Of a stretch of 64,000 nucleotides of DNA, positions 32,813 to 44,249 are shown in pieces. Each line of letters starts with the position of its first letter. Within the stretch, counting starts at the first letter, position 1. Made by a program: the position numbers and the translations under genes. The notes below the pieces were generated by a model that made no database searches, was not told where the DNA came from, and saw only the letters and a program-made list of their open reading frames with translations. The stretch lies in the NCBI GenBank assembly GCA_029465975.1, contig CM055748.1, positions 16,527,595 through 16,591,594 of the forward strand, read 5' to 3'. The DNA is from Dallia pectoralis (lineage: Eukaryota; Chordata; Actinopteri; Esociformes; Umbridae).

Positions 32813-33312
32813 NNNNNNNNNNNNNNNNNNNNNNNNNNNNNNNNNNNNNNNNNNNNNNNNNNNNNNNNNNNNNNNNNNNNNNNNNNNNNNNNNNNNNNNN
32901 NNNNNNNNNNNNNNNNNNNNNNNNNNNNNNNNNNNNNNNNNNNNNNNNNNNNNNNNNNNNNNNNNNNNNNNNNNNNNNNNNNNNNNNNNNNNNNNNNNNN
33001 NNNNNNNNNNNNNNNNNNNNNNNNNNNNNNNNNNNNNNNNNNNNNNNNNNNNNNNNNNNNNNNNNNNNNNNNNNNNNNNNNNNNNNNNNNNNNNNNNNNN
33101 NNNNNNNNNNNNNNNNNNNNNNNNNNNNNNNNNNNNNNNNNNNNNNNNNNNNNNNNNNNNNNNNNNNNNNNNNNNNNNNNNNNNNNNNNNNNNNNNNNNN
33201 NNNNNNNNNNNNNNNNNNNNNNNNNNNNNNNNNNNNNNNNNNNNNNNNNNNNNNNNNNNNNNNNNNNNNNNNNNNNNNNNNNNNNNNNNNNNNNNNNNNN
33301 NNNNNNNNNNNN
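32813..33312. other. Assembly gap, 500 N
   Basis: Placeholder-length N run that interrupts an L2-type LINE. Reading frames across it are meaningless. Confidence 0.99.
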
Positions 33313-33736
33313 TGCTCGAGGGCTAAAGTGGTGGCAAGAGAATGCGTGACCGTAGCGTTGTTCCGTCTCCTGTTTTCGAGGATTACTTTGCATTCAACAA
33401 AGGCCATTAACGCCGCTGACCCAAGCAGTCGCGAGGTGTCAGGACGTGTTTCGCCATCGTGCGTTCTGTGGCGTCCCGTGGTTTCACGGTTCATCGCTGA
33501 TACTCCTTAAAAGCCCAGATGGGAAACTCTCTTGATTATCACCTACTAAAGACCTGTCGTCGCTCTGGCCTTCTGGGTAATTCTCCTCACTCCACATTAA
33601 GTCTCTTCCTATGAGGCGGAATGTGCCCTCGACGCTTTGTGTGTGTTTTTACCTCTCAGCAAAGCGAATCATTGCCGTGGACGGGAAGTTAATAGTGCAT
33701 ATTTGCCAGCGGTCGTAGAGGAAGTCACAGTTGACT
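33313..33736. other. No recognisable feature
   Basis: Single-copy-looking DNA between the gap and the LTR element. It continues after that element at 36813. Confidence 0.5.
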
Positions 33737-33741
33737 GGAAG

Positions 33742-34108
33742 TGTCACGAGTGGTGAGTAAGTGTACTGCACTGTCTGGTTTCGGGTGCACCCTTTCCTGG
33801 TTTGTGTTGGTTACAGCTGTTGGGGATTTGCAATCACTGGGCTATAAAGGGGATTGCTAGATGTCACTCGTTGCGCTTCATTGTTCTATGTCACACGTTG
33901 TTGGTAGGTGAGTGTTTGTTTATGTGGATTCGTCGCTGTGTTGGGTTTTGTAGTTGTCGCTTTATGTAAGCGCACTTTTGTTTCTCACAGTGTCTATTTA
34001 GTTCCACCGTTTGTTGTCGTGCTTGTTTTATTTAATAAACTACACGAATTGGAATTATCAAGCTCTGCAATTGGCTTCAACCGCACTACACCACCCTGGT
34101 TCGTGACA
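33742..34108 (+). repeat. 5' LTR (367 bp)
   Basis: TATAAA at 33843-33848 and AATAAA at 34034-34039 give a complete promoter and polyadenylation layout. Differs from the 3' LTR by a 2-bp insertion (TTTCGGGTGC against TTTGGTGC) and little else. Confidence 0.93.
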
Positions 34109-34110
34109 GA

Positions 34111-34371
34111 ATGAAGCGCCAACCAAGCCAGCAGAGTCGGACGGTGAGTGGATTCCACGGGGGGGCAAGCTATAGCGCCCCGTCGGATGAAGCTCACCGT
34201 CACCCCACGGAGCGGTGGGAGTGGAATCGGCCGGAGACACCACAGGAGCGGTGGCTACGTCTCCGGCCGTATGCTGTATATGAACCATCTTTGCAGCATT
34301 CAGGGTCAGTGACAATGGGTCCGCGGGCCTTCTATGAAGGCAAGAGGACATCCCGGAGCGCCCCAAAGTAA
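34111..34371 (+). CDS. 86-codon ORF after the 5' LTR, unknown
   Basis: Starts two bases after the LTR end, basic and rich in Arg, Ser and Pro. Ends at a TAA in CCAAAGTAATTTTTTGG. The same frame is open again after the stop. It may be a decayed gag start, but I recognise no Gag motif. Confidence 0.3.
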   Translation: MKRQPSQQSRTVSGFHGGASYSAPSDEAHRHPTERWEWNRPETPQERWLRLRPYAVYEPSLQHSGSVTMGPRAFYEGKRTSRSAPK

Positions 34372-34735
34372 TTTTTTGGGGGAGCTAACGGGGTGTTCAA
34401 GGAGGTCCGCGGAGAGAACACCCACGACCTGGTGCTGCTACAGCAACCACCCACTGCTCGGGGCTGCAGCCAGAGCCAGAAAGAGCTCTGGAGCTACAGC
34501 CAAAACCCCAGCTCCAACAGGGCTATGACCCTTTCCGGCCACCAACCTCCAGGGCCCAGAGACCACCTAAGGGCCTGGAGTGCCAGCCGCCCGAGGTGAT
34601 TAGGAGATGGTGGGGGTGTGGTTCACCCTACAGGACCAGCCTCTCCCACTCCAGCGTGAGTGCCTAGATGAGCCCCTCCCACCATTGCTTAAGTGCCTGA
34701 GCGGCTCCTCCCTCCTCAACGTGAGTGCCCGGACG

Positions 34736-35075
34736 AGTGGCCCCTCCCCCTCAGCATGAGGCCTTGGAGTCGTCCCTCCCCCTCAGCATGAGCGTGTCGA
34801 CAGTGGCCCCTCCCCCTCAGCATGAGCGGCGTGTCGACGAGTGGCCCCTCCCCCTCAGCATGAGGCCTTGGAGTCGTCCCTCCCCCTCAGCATGAGCGTG
34901 TCGACGAGTGGCCCCTCCCCCTCAGCATGAGGCCTTGGAGTCGTCCCTCCCCCTCAGCATGAGCGTGTCGACGAGTGGCCCCTCCCCCTCAGCATGAGCG
35001 TGTCGACGAGTGGCCCCTCCCCCTCAGCATGAGGCCTTGGAGTCGTCCCTCCCCCTCAGCATGAGTGTGTCGACA
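34736..35075 (+). repeat. Minisatellite, ~66-bp dimeric unit
   Basis: CCTCCCCCTCAGCATGAG alternates between followers GCCTTGGAGTCGT and CGTGTCGACGAGTGG, giving a dimer of about 66 bp repeated roughly five times with some units deleted. Confidence 0.85.
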
Positions 35076-35159
35076 GTGGCTCCTCCTTCCTCCGCCAGAG
35101 TTTCCAGGATTGGCCGCTCCCACCTCCGCCTGAGCTCCCGAAGTGTCATCTCCCTCCTC

Positions 35160-35985
35160 TGCCAGAGCTCCCAGAGCGTCCTCGCCTGCCAGAGCTCCCA
35201 GAGCGTCCTCGCCTGCCAGAGCTCCCAGAGCGTCCTCGCCTGCCAGAGCTCCCAGAGCGTCCTCGCCTGCCAGAGCTCCCAGAGCGTCCTCGCCTGCCAG
35301 AGCTCCCAGAGCGTCCTCGCCTGCCAGAGCTCCCAGAGCGTCTCGCCTGCCAGAGCTCCCAGAGCGTCCTCGCCTGCCAGAGCTCCCAGAGCGTCTCGCC
35401 TGCCAGAGCTCCCAGAGCGTCCTCGCCTGCCAGAGCTCCCAGAGCGTCTCGCCTGCCAGAGCTCCCAGAGCGTCCTCGCCTGCCAGAGCTCCCAGAGCGT
35501 CCTTGCCTGCCAGAGCTCCCAGAGCGTCCTTGCCTGCCAGAGCTCCCAGAGCGTCCTTGCCTGCCAGAGCTCCCAGAGCGTCACCGCCTGCCAGAGCTCC
35601 CAGAGCGTCCTCGCCTGCCAGAGCTCCCAGAGCGTCCTCGCCTGCCAGAGCTCCCAGAGCGTCCTCGCCTGCCAGAGCTCCCAGAGCGTCCTCGCCTGCC
35701 AGAGCTCCCAGAGCGTCCTTGCCTGCCAGAGCTCCCAGAGCGTCCTTGCCTGCCAGAGCTCCCAGAGCGTCCTTGCCTGCCAGAGCTCCCAGAGCGTCCT
35801 TGCCTGCCAGAGCTCCCAGAGCGTCCTTGCCTGCCAGAGCTCCCAGAGCGTCACCGCCTGCCAGAGCTCCCAGAGCGTCACCGCCTGCCAGAGCTCCCAG
35901 AGCCTCACCGCCTGCCAGAGCTCCCAGAGCGTCACCGCCTGCCAGAGCTCCCAGAGCGTCACCGCCTGCCAGAGCTCCCAGGCGT
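35160..35985 (+). repeat. 27-bp coding-phase minisatellite, ~30 units
   Basis: Unit CTGCCAGAGCTCCCAGAGCGTC plus CTCGC or variants. In one frame it encodes the repeat PELPERPRL; upstream sequence (PPPPELPKCHLPPLPELPERP) shows this is the original frame. Three units lack one base (near 35341, 35396 and 35448), so a reader passes through all three frames and returns. Variants CTCGC, CTTGC and ACCGC occur in blocks, which indicates local unit amplification. Both strands are open because 27 is a multiple of three. Confidence 0.93.
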
Positions 35986-36003
35986 CACCGCATGATATGG
36001 CGG

Positions 36004-36235
36004 AGACTCGCCGCCTGAAATGGCGGAGACTACGCCGCCTGAAATGGCCGCCGCCACGCCGCCTGAAATGGCCGCCGCCACGCCGCCTGAAATGGCCGCC
36101 GCCACGCCCACGTCGATGGCCGCCGCCACGCCACGTCGATGGCCGCCGCCCGCCACGTCGATGGCCGCCGCCCGCCACGTCGATGGCCGCCGCCACGCCA
36201 CGTCGATGGCCGCCGCCTGTTCGGCCACGATGGCC
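36004..36235 (+). repeat. 24-bp minisatellites (PPEMAAAT and TSMAAA types)
   Basis: First units GCCGCCTGAAATGGCCGCC, then a variant with CACGTCGATGGCCGCCGCC. Each unit carries ATGGCCGCCGCC. Abuts the 27-bp array and is GC-rich. Confidence 0.88.
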
Positions 36236-36442
36236 GCCGCCCGTCCACCAAGATGGCGGAAGCCTTGCCGCACAAGACGGCGATCGGGCCACCAAGGCCC
36301 TTAAGGGCTGGACCTGCTGTCTGGGACTAACCCTTTGGGTGTGACAGTGGGTCCTTGCCTGTTGCTCCCTTGTTTTTTTGGTGTGTTGTTGTTAATGTTG
36401 GTTCTTGTTGGCTATCTGGGAGCTAGCCTTAAGTGGGGGTAC

Positions 36443-36807
36443 TGTCACGAGTGGTGAGTAAGTGTACTGCACTGTCTGGTTTGGTGCACCCTTTCCTGGT
36501 TTGTGTTGGTTACAGCTGTTGGGGATTTGCAATCACTGGGCTATAAAGGGGATTGCTAGATGTCACTCGTTGCGCTTCATTGTTCTATGTCACACGTTGT
36601 TGGTAGGTGAGTGTTTGTTTATGTGGATTCGTCGCTGTGTTGGGTTTTGTAGTTGTCGCTTTATGTAAGCGCACTTTTGTTTCTCACAGTGTCTATTTAG
36701 TTCCACCGTTTGTTGTCGTGCTTGTTTTATTTAATAAACTACACGAATTGGAATTATCAAGCTCTGCAATTGGCTTCAACCGCACTACACCACCCTGGTT
36801 CGTGACA
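36443..36807 (+). repeat. 3' LTR (365 bp)
   Basis: TATAAA at 36542-36547, AATAAA at 36733-36738, ends TTCGTGACA and is followed by GGAAG. Confidence 0.93.
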
Positions 36808-36812
36808 GGAAG

Positions 36813-37480
36813 TTTCCCGACCTTATAAATATCATATTTTTTCACATGTTAGTGGGAAGCGTTCTTTCGCTAGAGAAAATGCTGTACATTAAATGAAACT
36901 CACAGAAACACAGGGTGTCCAAAATAACCTGAACCCCAGCATATCCCTGCAGGCTGATCCCATCGAGAACATAAAGGCTCATTATCTTCTTTAATTCGCT
37001 ACAGGCTTTGTGTTATTTTTAGACATCACAATTCTGGAAAATAATAGGAAAGGAACTCGCAGATGTCATTATGGTGGATGAGATGAGATACTACTCAGGA
37101 AATGTCAAATCTCAAAGACTACCTGTCTCTGGAAGAGAGACAGCTCATATTAACCAGGTCATCACAGCCATGATTATTCGGCCTGCTTTTGTCTGTTCTT
37201 CCTAACAAATCCTCTTACTGGGATCGAGGTCCTCAGTAACTTAGGACCAATCAGAAGATGATGAACTTTGTGTTAATTTTCAGATTGAGGCTGTGATTGG
37301 ACACTTCAGATTGCTACGTGATCTGTTAGCACAGTGGACTGATTCTGTTGTTGAGCCCATTTGGGATTTAGATGCTGGTGTTCAATATGACAAGCCCTTA
37401 CCCAGGATGCAACTGGGTCTTCTACACATTATTGAAAAAACAGTTTCCTGACTTTACTCATACCCTGAACACCGATTCCA
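36813..37480. other. No supported gene
   Basis: Mixed single-copy-looking sequence. No ORF above about 80 codons with recognisable content. Confidence 0.5.
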
Positions 37481-37489
37481 AGGATAGAA

Positions 37490-37607
37490 GGGGTAAGAAA
37501 GAGAGACGAGAGAGGAGAGAGAGAAAAGAAGGAGAGAGAGAAGAGAGAGGAAAGAGAGAGAAGAGAGAGGAAAGAGAGAGAGGAGGGAAAGAAAGGAGGA
37601 AACGATG
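37490..37607 (+). repeat. Purine-rich GAGA/GGAAAGA tract
   Basis: About 115 bases almost only A and G (GAGAGAGGAAAGAGAGAG units). May form triplex structures. The charged open frame here is a by-product. Confidence 0.9.
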
Positions 37608-37935
37608 AAGTGCTTTGATCATAATCAAAATACATATCACCTATTATCTTTTGTGCGGAATTGGAATTTTATGGCATCCATAACCTTCAATAATAATTAA
37701 GTTTGCAAAGAACCTTGGAAACAGAGGGTGTTCTTCTCTGAATAATTTTTCTGAAATGTGCATTGCTTTGTTTTCAATCTTTCCTTGTTCTTTGTCATAC
37801 ATCTATCTATCTACAGACATAAAGACAATGATAAACCAAAACATTATTATTATTATTAAAGGTGAAGCGAGTAACGTTGATCATCTCCAGACAGGGGCCC
37901 ATGTCAAGCTCTGGGTAGATGTGTTGGATGAAGGT

Positions 37936-38095
37936 GAAACACTGTGGGAAGTGACTGCACCAGGATGCACTGTGGGAAGTGACGCCACCAGGATGCACTG
38001 TGGGAAGTGACGCCACCAGGATGCACTGTGGGAAGTGATGGCACCAGGGTGCATTGTGGGAAGTGTAGGCACCAGGATACACTGTGGGAAGTGAC
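37936..38095 (+). repeat. 28-bp minisatellite, ~6 units
   Basis: Unit CACTGTGGGAAGTGACGCCA plus CCAGGATG. Units 4 to 6 are more diverged. The last unit merges into the next array at GCCAGATA. Confidence 0.92.
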
Positions 38096-38537
38096 GGCCA
38101 GATACCACAGGACATCTTCAAGGATCTGCTGGTAATGTCTTGGTGCCAGATACCACAGGACACCTTCAGGGATCTGCTGGTAATGTCTTGGTGCCAGATA
38201 CCACAGGACACCATCAGGGATCTGCTGCTAATGTCTTGGTGCCAGATACCACAGGACACCTTCAGGGATCTGCTGCTAATGTATTGGTGCCAGATACCAC
38301 AGGACACCTTCAGGGATCTGCTGCTAATGTCTTGGTGCCAGATACCACAGGACACCTTCAGGGGTCTGCCGCTAATGTCTTGGTGCCAGATACCACAGGA
38401 CACCTTCAGGGATCTGCCGCTAATGTCTTGGTGCCAGATACCACAGGACACCTTCAGGGATCTGCCGCTAATGTCTTGGTGCCAGATACCACAGGACACC
38501 TTCAGGGATCTGCCGATAATGTATTGGTGCCAGATAG
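38096..38537 (+). repeat. 48-bp minisatellite, ~9 units
   Basis: Unit begins CCAGATACCACAGGACACC and ends GCTAATGTCTTGGTG. Because 48 is a multiple of three, several frames on both strands are open (up to 246 codons on the minus strand); none resembles a real protein. Confidence 0.93.
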
Positions 38538-38559
38538 GCAGAAACACAGGGAGAAATGC

Positions 38560-40410
38560 TAATTCTCTCCATGGAGTTGGGAAGGATTTCTGCTTGCCTC
38601 AGTGACTTCCCTCCCCGACTGCAGTGGATATTATCCATAATGTATCTCATCTGTGATTGAATCTAATTCACATGCCGTATAGAACGACTCCTCGGTAGAT
38701 CACATTCAGGGCCGCGGACGCGGTATTTGTTAAACCACACGTGCCGGCGTCTGCTTCAGCTCGCCTGCTCTGCCTCGGCCATTCTCCCCAGCGCCCGCTA
38801 ATGGGCAGGAGGAAAACCAGCCATCTGTGAAGGGCGAGAGAAGCGTTTGGCCTGAGACATCGTTCTGGAGCGGGGATGGCGCCTCTCCTAACGGCCACCT
38901 ATCCCTCCGGTTCTGGTACCCGGGGTAACAAGGAGAACTCAGAGTCCTACGCGTGGTTCCATTAGGAACCGGCCAACTGAGCTCCATCATCGCCCCTCCA
39001 CCCCTCCTACCTCCGCCCACACACCCCGGCGCCCTAATCCATCCACCCTTAGCCGCTCCACGGTCAACATCCTCGGCCAATTTCCAATTACGCTTGGGAA
39101 AAAAGCCTGCAATTCCGAAGGCGTAGCTTTATGAGTGTGTGTCGACCGACCGCCCCCCCCCCCCGCACCCTCCCCTGACCACCCAATGAAACAACGGCTC
39201 TGTGAAACCCCAGGACTGGGGACACGGGGTGGATTATGAGACTGATATATAGAGAAGACAGACAAAGCCCTGTAAGAATAAAGTATCGACTGACGCTTCC
39301 GACCAGGCAAGTGTGAGTTTTCACATCGGCCTTTACAGCGCGTTATGCGATCAAATGCCGCCACATCCGGCGCCACCGCGGTGAAAAGATCCAATCGATG
39401 GCCGACAAACTACAGGATGCGGAGTGTTCTGGAACAAGTTGTTCGACCCGGTGTGTTCGGATCAAGTAGCGAGAAAAGCCCAAGGCGCGGGAGTTCTGAC
39501 TGACAGGTTAATCAACAGGAGGCGCGGGACTTCATTGACAACCCGGCGATTACGTGTCGATGATCATCGCCGCCGTTGAGGCCTAACCTCGGAAAAACAA
39601 CACCTCAAGCCGACAGATTGGAATGATCAAATGTGACACGGAGTAAATATGTCTCTGTATAACCTTCTAATGGTTAGCTATTAGGGCGCCAGTTAAAGCG
39701 ACATGCGTCGCACCGGTGAAATGTAAAAGTCACGGCTCCATGTTCAGTCCTGTGCTTGTTAACTTTCCAAACAGCCCCAGTCGGTGTCAGATGTCAGACA
39801 TGTTTAAAGGAGCCCGATCTGGGTTGTGGCCCAAGTCATTTGTTCCACATGACTGAAACGGCCAGACTGGATGTGTAATTCCTCTCCCCATGTCAAGGCA
39901 GCCAAAACAGTTAACATGGAGGCTATTGGGAAAGACTGGACTGCAGGGATACAGATGACTGAGTCCGTCGTGATAATCTACTGGGTGTGTTTGTGTGCCG
40001 CAACACAAACGGGAACATGCATGTGTGATCCGAGTTTTCTGTCGATCCCCACTAAGAAAAGTTTGGAGCTTAGGGTTTAGGGTCAAGGGGTGCAGATGTG
40101 GCTTTTCTCAGCACAAGGACAGAAAAATAAATGTGTGTTCCTGTGTTTATGTGCGCCTGAATGATAATGAATCCAGATAGATAAACAGCACACAGTCACA
40201 TTAGAAAAGCGGCCTCGTCCACCGTCTCCAATCCACCGTTGCTCAAGCAGCCGGGCTTGACGTATACCGCTGAGTCATTTGATGGGCAGTCAGTCAAAAT
40301 ATCACAGGGTTTTAAATGTCAACGTTTACCTCAGCAATGATCGGCCTATGACAGAAGGGTACGTCTGCTTACGCCCCGCTCCCGTCTGTCAGAACGGAAG
40401 ACATGAACTG
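38560..40410. other. Single-copy-looking intergenic DNA
   Basis: GC-richer segment 38690-39120, a poly-C run at about 39150-39168, then mixed sequence. No coding exon recognised. It may contain regulatory DNA. Confidence 0.45.
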
Positions 40411-40415
40411 ATCAG

Positions 40416-40443
40416 CACACACACACACGCACACGCACACACA
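40416..40443 (+). repeat. CA microsatellite
   Basis: ACACACAC with GCAC interruptions directly before the 11-bp array. Confidence 0.9.
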
Positions 40444-40445
40444 TA

Positions 40446-41212
40446 GGTCTGTGATAGTCCTGTGATAGGTCTGTGATAGTCCTGTGATAGTCCTGTGATA
40501 GGTCTGTGATAGTCCTGTGATAGTCCTGTGATAGGTCTGTGATAGTCCTGTGATAGGTCTGTGATAGTCCTGTGATAGTCCTGTGATAGGTCTGTGATAG
40601 TCCTGTGATAGGTCTGTGATAGTCCTGTGATAGTCCTGTGATAGGTCTGTGATAGTCCTGGGATAGGTCTGTGATAGTCCTGTGATAGGTCTGTGATAGT
40701 CCTGTGATAGTCCTGTGACAGGTCTGTGATAGTCCTGTGATACGTCTGTGATAGGTCTGTGATACGTCTGTGATAGTCCTGTGACAGGTCTGTGATAGTC
40801 CTGTGATAGTCCTGTGATAGGTCTGTGACAGGTCTGTGATAGGTCTGTGATAGTCCTGTGATAGGTCTGTGATAGGTCTGTGATAGTCCTGTGATAGTCC
40901 TGTGATAGGTCTGTGATAGTCCTGTGATAGGTCTGTGATAGGTCTGTGATAGTCCTGTGATAGGTCTGTGATAGTCCTGTGATAGTCCTGTGATAGGTCT
41001 GTGACAGGTCTGTGATAGGTCTGTGATAGTCCTGTGATAGGTCTGTGATAGTCCTGTGATAGTCCTGTGATAGGTCTGTGATAGTCCTGTGATAGGTCTG
41101 TGATAGTCCTGTGATAGGTCTGTGATAGTCCTGTGATAGGTCTGTGATAGTCCTGTGATAGTCCTGTGATAGGTCTGTGATAGTCCTGTGATAGGTCTGT
41201 GATAGGACTTTG
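40446..41212 (+). repeat. 11-bp minisatellite, ~70 units, two unit types
   Basis: Units GGTCTGTGATA (A) and GTCCTGTGATA (B) alternate in AB and ABB groups. A few carry ACA for ATA. A 315-codon minus-strand frame is a by-product of three 11-mers making 33 bp. Confidence 0.96.
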
Positions 41213-41870
41213 ATAGTGAATGAAATATACCTCTACCTTATAAATTTGGGACTTTTGATTGGCCAGTGCAAAGAATGAGCCAATGGGAAGCTGGGGGCGT
41301 TTCATCAGCCGTGATGGTACGGGGAACACATTGCAGCGAACACAGTCTTTACACCTCATCAGAAAGACCCTTCACCTTCCTGGAGCTTAATACTTCCGTC
41401 TGTCCAGTGGAGAGGAGAGTTGCCCCATCACGACAGTGTGCCCCAACATGGCAGTGGTGATGGCAGTGTTGAGAACGTGAGCGTGATCACAGGTCATTGG
41501 TCAGCGGGGTACCATGTGACCCACCTCCCCTGCGATTGCTCCCAGACACGCGGGCACATTAAATGGTAATGGAATGGTAATGGGATGGCTAATTGTGGAT
41601 TCCGTGCATCCATGTGAATCTGGCCTCCCCGGGCTCCACACTTCATCTGCCTCATCTACATATTATTCCCGGTTGGATCGCTGGGCTTTACGTCGGCGAG
41701 AGAACTAAACGCCGTGTCAGCCACAAAATGCATGTTGCACATGTTCTAAAGGGATAGCAACGGGTTTGTAGCGGTTTCTTACAACCAGGTGACGTTCCAG
41801 TAACATTCCCACAATGCTTTAATTAAAGACAGAACAGCAGAAGGAACAGTGGGACAATTGTAATTGTAGC
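41213..41870. other. No supported gene
   Basis: Single-copy-looking DNA between two large minisatellites. Confidence 0.5.
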
Positions 41871-41873
41871 ACT

Positions 41874-43640
41874 ATTGACTGGTAGAATGGTAGACAGGTA
41901 GGACTATTGACTGGTAGGATGGTAGACAGGTAGGACTATTGACTGGTAGGATGGTAGACAGGTAGGACTATTGACTGGTAGGATGGTAGACAGGTAGGAC
42001 TATTGACTGGTAGGATGGTAGACAGGTAGGACTATTGACTGGTAGGATGGTAGACAGGTAGGACTATTGACTGGCAGGAGGATGGTAGACAGGTAGGACT
42101 ATTGACTGGTAGGATGGTAGACAGGTAGGACTATTGACTGGTTAGGATGGTAGACAGGACTAGGACTATTGACTGGTAGGATGGTAGATAGGTAGGACTA
42201 TTGACTGGTAGGATGGTAGACAGGTAGGACTATTGGCTGGTAGGATGGTAGACAGGTAGGACTATTGACCGGTAGGATGGTAGACAGGTAGGACTATTGA
42301 CTGGTAGGATGGTAGACAGGTTGGACTATTGACTGGTAGGATGGTGGACAAGTAGGACTATTGACTGGTATGGTAGACAGGTAGGAGTAATTGACCCACG
42401 GACTATTACTGGTAGGATGGTAGACAGGTAGGACTATTGACTGGTAGGATGGTAGACAGGTAGGACTATTGACTGGTAGGATGGTAGACAGGTAGGACTA
42501 TTGACTGGTTAGGATGGTAGACAGGTAGGACTATTGACTGGTAGGATGGTAGACAGGTAGGACTATTGACCGGTTAAGATGGTAGACAGGTAGGACTATT
42601 GACTGGTAGGATGGTAGACAGGTAGGACTATTGACTGGTAGGATGGTAGACAGGTAGGACTATTGACCGGTTAAGATGGTAGACAGGCAGGACTATTGAC
42701 TGGTAGGATGGTAGATAGGTAGGACTATTGACTGGTAGGATGGTAGACAGGTAGGACTATTGACTGGTAGGATGGTAGACAGGCAGGACTATTGGCTGGT
42801 AGCATGGTTGGCAGACAGGGACTATTAACTGGACTATTAGGATGGTAGACAGGTAGGACTATTGACTGGTAGGATGGTAGACAGATGGGTTGACAGGACT
42901 ATTGACTGGTAGGATGGTGGACAGGTAGGACTATTGACTGGACAGGCAGGACTATTAACTGGTGGGATGGGTAGACATGGACTATTGACAGGTAGGACTA
43001 TTGACTGGCAGACAGGTAGGACTGCAGGTAGACAGGTAGACAAGTGACTATTAACTGGTAGGATGGCAGACAGGCAGGACTATTGACAATTGACAGGATG
43101 GTAGACAGGTAGGACTATTGACTGGTAGGATGGTAGACAGGTAGGACTATTGACTAGGTAGGACTATTGACTGGTGGGATGGTAGACAGGTAGGACTATT
43201 GACTGGTAGGATGGTAGACAGGTAGGACTATTGACTGGTAGGATGGTAGACAGGTAGGACTATTGACTGGTTAGGATGGTAGACAGGTAGGACTATTGAC
43301 TGGTAGGATGGTAGACAGGTAGGACTATTGACTGGTAGGATGGTAGACAGGTAGGACTATTGACTGGTAGGATGGTAGACAGGTAGGACTATTGACTGGT
43401 AGGATGGTAGACAGGTAGGACTATTGACTGGTAGGATGGTAGACAGGTAGGACTATTGACCGGTTAGGATGGTAGACAGGTAGGACTATTGACTGGTAGG
43501 ATGGTAGACAGGTAGGACTATTGACTGGTAGGATGGTAGACAGGTAGGACTATTGACTGGTAGGATGGTAGACAGGTAGGACTATTGACTGGTAGGATGG
43601 TAGACAGGTAGGACTATTGACAGGTAGGACTATTGAGAAT
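41874..43640 (+). repeat. 32-bp minisatellite, ~55 units
   Basis: Unit ACTATTGACTGGTAGGATGG plus TAGACAGGTAGG. Long runs of identical units at both ends; the middle (42790-43080) is scrambled by deletions and partial units, the pattern expected from slippage and old core decay. Confidence 0.96.
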
Positions 43641-44245
43641 TAGAATTAATTTGATGCCAAACAATAACCAGTAGTCACTGACTTACACCCATATTAATGC
43701 AGGGCGATCACGCTTTTCCTCAGCATAGTCAAAAAAATTGGAGACCCCAAGGACACCCCATCTCCCTCTCTTCCACCCTAACCCTGCTCCCATCTCTCTT
43801 AATCTTGTCTCCCTCTCCATTCTCTATTTCACTGGCCAGCGGTAGAAACGAACCACTGGGAGGCGCTGTGGAAACCATTATGGAGCGCCGGAAGACAATG
43901 CATCACTTCTGACAGATTTGTTTATGACCCAGGAACAAAGTTCACAGATCACTTCATTTTCTGTTACCCCAAACGGATCCACATGTACCCCTTGGCCGTC
44001 CAGGTCTGAAAACTGCCACGGGCCCCTGCACTCAGTCGGCCTTGTGAGCGAAGTTGCCACATCGCCAAAAGGTTAGGAGGGAGTTGGCTTGGGCATGGCT
44101 TCTGGGTACTGGGGTGTCAGTCAATTGCGTGCTTCGCGAACGGTTTGTCAGTCAAAAACAGCACATCAGTTCTCCTGTTCAAACAGAAACAACCACAAAT
44201 TCCCTGAGCTATGAAATACCTTAATTTAGCAAAATGGCATCACTC
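43641..44245. other. No supported gene
   Basis: Mixed sequence, becoming pyrimidine-rich from 43755 on. Confidence 0.5.
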
Positions 44246-44249
44246 ACAC

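Larger units (their letters stand above)
33742..36807 (+). mobile_element. Non-autonomous LTR element filled with minisatellites
   Basis: LTRs of 367 and 365 bp (TGTCACGAG...TTCGTGACA) flank a 2.3-kb interior, with a perfect 5-bp target duplication GGAAG (33737-33741 and 36808-36812). Five base pairs and the LTR size fit a Ty3/gypsy-type element. The interior has no protease, RT or integrase. It holds an 86-codon ORF, a dimeric CCTCCCCCTCAGCATGAG array, about thirty 27-bp units and a set of 24-bp units. A purine-rich AAGTGGGGG stretch precedes the 3' LTR. It must depend on another element's enzymes. Confidence 0.88.

Noticed and set aside
32767..33510. Frames of ~180-250 codons through the second gap
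   Set aside because: Most residues come from N bases.
35010..36344. 444-codon plus frame and 423-codon minus frame as genes
   Set aside because: Both are by-products of 27- and 24-bp tandem units; the two strands are open for the same reason and the plus frame passes through all three repeat phases.
37807..38605. 246-codon minus and 173-codon plus frames
   Set aside because: Translation of the 48-bp minisatellite; several frames are open at once.
40412..41359. 315-codon minus-strand frame
   Set aside because: Pure 11-bp minisatellite translation with a 33-bp period; no start context or domain.
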